A DNA stretch of 7,407 nt, from NCBI GenBank assembly GCA_017437345.1, contig JAFSBJ010000238.1, positions 1 to 7,407 of the forward strand, written 5' to 3'. Position numbers and translations under genes: made by a program. This stretch comes from Clostridia bacterium. GTDB lineage: Bacteria; Bacillota_A; Clostridia; UMGS1810. Of this stretch, positions 5,688 to 7,407 are shown piece by piece; the first letter of the stretch is position 1, and the number at the start of each line of letters is the position of its first letter. The notes under the pieces are model-generated. The model saw only the letters and a list, made by a program, of their open reading frames with translations, did not search any database and was not told where the DNA came from.

Positions 5688-5846
5688 TTGATTGAAAATG
5701 AAATATCAAATGAAAATCTTTACTCAGAGAATAATATAAAAGAAAATGAAAAAATCCGTCCAATCCCTTGTGAACAAAAAACAGTGGGGGATATAGACGA
5801 GCTTATTTTCCCTGATGATGAACCATATTATATAAGTGAAAGATAA
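5688..5846 (+). CDS. Small acidic protein of 52 residues, unrecognised
   Basis: The only possible start in this frame is TTG 5688, since a stop lies at 5670-5672. AAAGGATGAG (5672-5681) provides a plausible ribosome binding site about ten bases upstream. The product is highly acidic, with an Asn/Glu-rich N-terminal half (IENEISNENLYSENN) and a more ordered C-terminal half (RPIPCEQKTVGDIDELIFPD, then DEPYYISER). It has a single Cys and no membrane segment or signal peptide. The stop codon runs directly into a strong terminator, which fits a real gene end. A weak -10 (TATACT, 5656-5661) lacks a good -35, so it may depend on read-through from the RNA unit upstream. I do not recognise a family. 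Because it is short and TTG-started, a chance frame cannot be excluded. Confidence 0.5.
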   Translation: MIENEISNENLYSENNIKENEKIRPIPCEQKTVGDIDELIFPDDEPYYISER

Positions 5847-5889
5847 AAAATGTGAGAAAAAATTATTAAAATTTTTTCTCACATTTTTT
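5845..5889. terminator. Two-way intrinsic terminator between the small ORF and pfp
   Basis: AAAAAATGTGAGAAAAAATT (5845-5864) pairs perfectly with 5870-5889 around the five-base loop ATTAA. The A-run on one side and T-run on the other give a U-tract on both strands, so it can end the small ORF transcript (plus) and the pfp transcript (minus), whose stop codon is at 5897-5899. Confidence 0.92.
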
Positions 5890-5896
5890 TAATTAA

Positions 5897-7108
5897 TTAT
5901 CTTTTAATAAATGCCGGAATACCATCTTTATATTTAATATCATTCTCACCCATAATAAGTGGAAGTGCATATTCAACAAAGGCATCTGTAACATCGGTTC
6001 CCTCAGAAGTAATAAATTCTGCAGGAACCATTTTTTCGCCATTTGCAATATCGTTGATGTCTTTACATTCAAAGCTTATTTCATATGATTTATTTGATTT
6101 TCTTATCATGCAAACCATCTTGCCGCTTTCGCCTCTCTGAGCCGCTTTAACAGCTTCAACACCGCAGGTGAATGCATCCTCAACATCTGTTTTTGATGTA
6201 ATATGTGCCGCACATCTCTGAACAAGATTGAGCTCAACGCTTCTAACCTTGATTCCAAGTCTGTCCTTAACAAGGTTTTCAAGCTTCTTGCCAACGCCGC
6301 CGAGCTGACCATGGCCAAACATATCATTTCCAAATGCCTGCTTGCTTTCAGCAATATAGGTTCCTTCTGCATCTTTAATTCCTTCAGAAACAGCCACAAT
6401 AACAGTATCCTGATTTGCAAGCTTGGTTCTTATATCATAAAGAAATTTTTCTGTATCAAATGCAACCTCAGGAAGGTAGATATAGTCAGGTGCAGTATTG
6501 CCCATTGTTCTTGCCAGGGCAGCACTTGCAGTGAGCCAGCCAGCATTTCTTCCCATAATCTCAACAATCAAAACATTTTTAATATCGTAGCATCCTGCAT
6601 CAAGAGCCATTTCGGAAACAACAGTTGCAATATATTTTGCGCAGCTTCCATATCCCGGGCAATGATCTGTCCCAAGAAGGTCGTTGTCTATTGTCTTTGG
6701 AACACCGATTATAGTCATATCCTTTGCTCTTTCATCGTTTGAAAGTCTCATAACAGTGTCCATAGAGTCATTTCCGCCAATATAGAAGAATGAACCGATT
6801 TCATTTTTTTCAAAGATTTCAAAGATTTTGTCAATGTCAACATTTGAGTCTTTTGCAATTTTATATCTGCACGAACCAAGATATGAAGATGGTGTCTGCT
6901 TTAAAAGCTCAATGTTTTCCTCGTTTGAAAAAGTTTCGTTAAGCTCAATAAGCTCGTTTCTCAGGATTCCCTTGATTCCGTTAACAGCTCCGTAAACCTT
7001 GCCTTCGCAATTTTTAAGTGCCTGGCTTATAACCCCTGCAAGAGAAGAGTTGATAACTGCTGTAGGTCCACCCGACTGACCTACAAGGATATTTTTATAT
7101 TTTGGCAT
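5897..7108 (-). CDS. pfp: Pyrophosphate-dependent 6-phosphofructokinase
   Basis: The enzyme phosphorylates fructose 6-phosphate to fructose 1,6-bisphosphate in glycolysis. The 403-residue product is a phosphofructokinase: GQSGGPTAVIN at 10-20 (phosphoryl-donor loop), GGNDS at 111-115, PKTIDND at 137-143 with catalytic Asp141, MGRNAGW at 185-191, SEG at 241-243. Two residues set donor choice in this family. ATP enzymes have Gly in GGDGS and PGTIDND, whereas pyrophosphate enzymes have Asp and Lys. Here they are Asp114 and Lys138, so the reversible PPi-using reaction is predicted. The protein is longer than the roughly 320-residue ATP-type PfkA, as is common for PPi enzymes. ATG 7108 is preceded by a perfect AAAGGAGG. 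The stop lies next to the shared terminator. Its 5' end overlaps the upstream minus-strand ORF, so the two are likely co-transcribed. Confidence 0.93.
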   Translation of the reverse strand: MPKYKNILVGQSGGPTAVINSSLAGVISQALKNCEGKVYGAVNGIKGILRNELIELNETFSNEENIELLKQTPSSYLGSCRYKIAKDSNVDIDKIFEIFEKNEIGSFFYIGGNDSMDTVMRLSNDERAKDMTIIGVPKTIDNDLLGTDHCPGYGSCAKYIATVVSEMALDAGCYDIKNVLIVEIMGRNAGWLTASAALARTMGNTAPDYIYLPEVAFDTEKFLYDIRTKLANQDTVIVAVSEGIKDAEGTYIAESKQAFGNDMFGHGQLGGVGKKLENLVKDRLGIKVRSVELNLVQRCAAHITSKTDVEDAFTCGVEAVKAAQRGESGKMVCMIRKSNKSYEISFECKDINDIANGEKMVPAEFITSEGTDVTDAFVEYALPLIMGENDIKYKDGIPAFIKR

Positions 7109-7407
7109 ATTAATTCCTCCTTTAAGCTTATTCTGTCTGCTTTATGCCATTTTCTGCCGTCAAGGCTGTATTTCATATTTTTTATAACATCCGGAATGTC
7201 GCTTTCTTTGTACTCCACCAGGAACCTGTCAAGAATTCTGCAGTTGTAATCAAGCTTCAGAAATTCATATGTATCATCTTTTTTTGAATTAAAAACAAGA
7301 CTTACCTCGTCAAAGGGGAGAGCATCCTCGTCATTAAAGCTAATAAGCTTTATATATTCAATAACAATATCATCGCAGCCGCTATCCAGTATCCGGATTT
7401 TTTCTCT
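7081..7407 (-). CDS. Unrecognised protein, C-terminal part (5' end outside the window)
   Basis: An open minus-strand frame enters at the window edge and runs 108 codons to TAG at 7083-7081, overlapping the first 28 bases of pfp. Visible segments include SGCDDIVIEYIKLISFNDED, FDEVSLVFNSKKDDTYEFLK, DRFLVEYKESDIPDVIKNMK and YSLDGRKWHKADRIS. It is acidic and soluble-looking, with no membrane segment. The YSLDGRKW stretch recalls the surface strands of some beta-rich domains, but I assign no function. The last ten codons (ELICQNIKISL) are read through the pfp ribosome binding site and start, and may be just the tail of the frame. Codon use resembles its neighbours. Coding is supported by the uninterrupted length and the coupling to pfp. 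Confidence 0.65.
   Translation of the reverse strand, partial: REKIRILDSGCDDIVIEYIKLISFNDEDALPFDEVSLVFNSKKDDTYEFLKLDYNCRILDRFLVEYKESDIPDVIKNMKYSLDGRKWHKADRISLKEELICQNIKISL
7116..7123 (-). promoter_or_regulatory. Ribosome binding site of pfp, inside the upstream ORF
   Basis: On the minus strand AAAGGAGG lies seven bases before the pfp ATG. It is embedded in the last codons of the upstream frame, suggesting translational coupling. Confidence 0.9.

Noticed and set aside
6203..6742. A 179-codon plus-strand frame inside pfp
   Set aside because: It is antisense to the conserved core of the phosphofructokinase and rich in Cys, Ser and Asn as expected of a shadow; no ribosome binding site seen.
1..7407. 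CRISPR array, insertion sequence, prophage or toxin-antitoxin module
   Set aside because: No short regularly spaced repeats, no terminal inverted repeats with a transposase, no phage genes, and no recognisable toxin or antitoxin pair.

Overview
The window looks like chromosomal DNA from a low-GC, anaerobic member of the Clostridia (Firmicutes). The evidence is AT-rich intergenic DNA, purine-rich Shine-Dalgarno sites, frequent ATA and AGA codons, GTG and TTG starts, consensus sigma-A promoters, an HPr carrying both His15 and Ser46, and a phosphofructokinase with pyrophosphate-type active-site residues. No genus can be named from sequence alone. There are no transposases, integrases, CRISPR arrays, tRNAs or rRNAs.

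Layout. Bases 1-269 (minus) are the 5' end of recJ, cut by the window edge just inside its first catalytic motif. Bases 270-550 are a divergent promoter region for recJ (minus) and the HPr gene (plus). Then, on the plus strand, come ptsH (551-820) with its own terminator, uvrC (900-2741), an AMP-forming acyl-CoA ligase-type gene (2822-4456) and an unrecognised 181-residue protein (4492-5037) that ends at a strong terminator. Bases 5081-5687 hold no convincing protein gene. Instead there is an extended -10 promoter, about 340 nt of repeat- and pairing-rich sequence, and a 16-bp intrinsic terminator, which together look like a stand-alone RNA of about 385 nt (about 5234-5621). A 52-residue acidic small ORF (5688-5846, TTG start) follows. 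A long two-way terminator separates it from the minus-strand pfp gene (5897-7108). Upstream of pfp, and overlapping its start, is the 3' end of an unrecognised minus-strand ORF (7081-7407).

How the genes relate. HPr and pyrophosphate-dependent phosphofructokinase belong to sugar uptake/catabolite control and glycolysis. RecJ and UvrC are DNA-repair nucleases. The acyl-CoA ligase and the 181-residue protein are probably one transcription unit. Most of the window is ordinary housekeeping sequence. The least explained part is 5199-5846: the putative RNA contains two roughly 150-nt units that look distantly related, three TAACCC boxes at near-regular spacing, competing long-range pairings, and a Shine-Dalgarno-like loop in its terminator, with the small ORF directly downstream.
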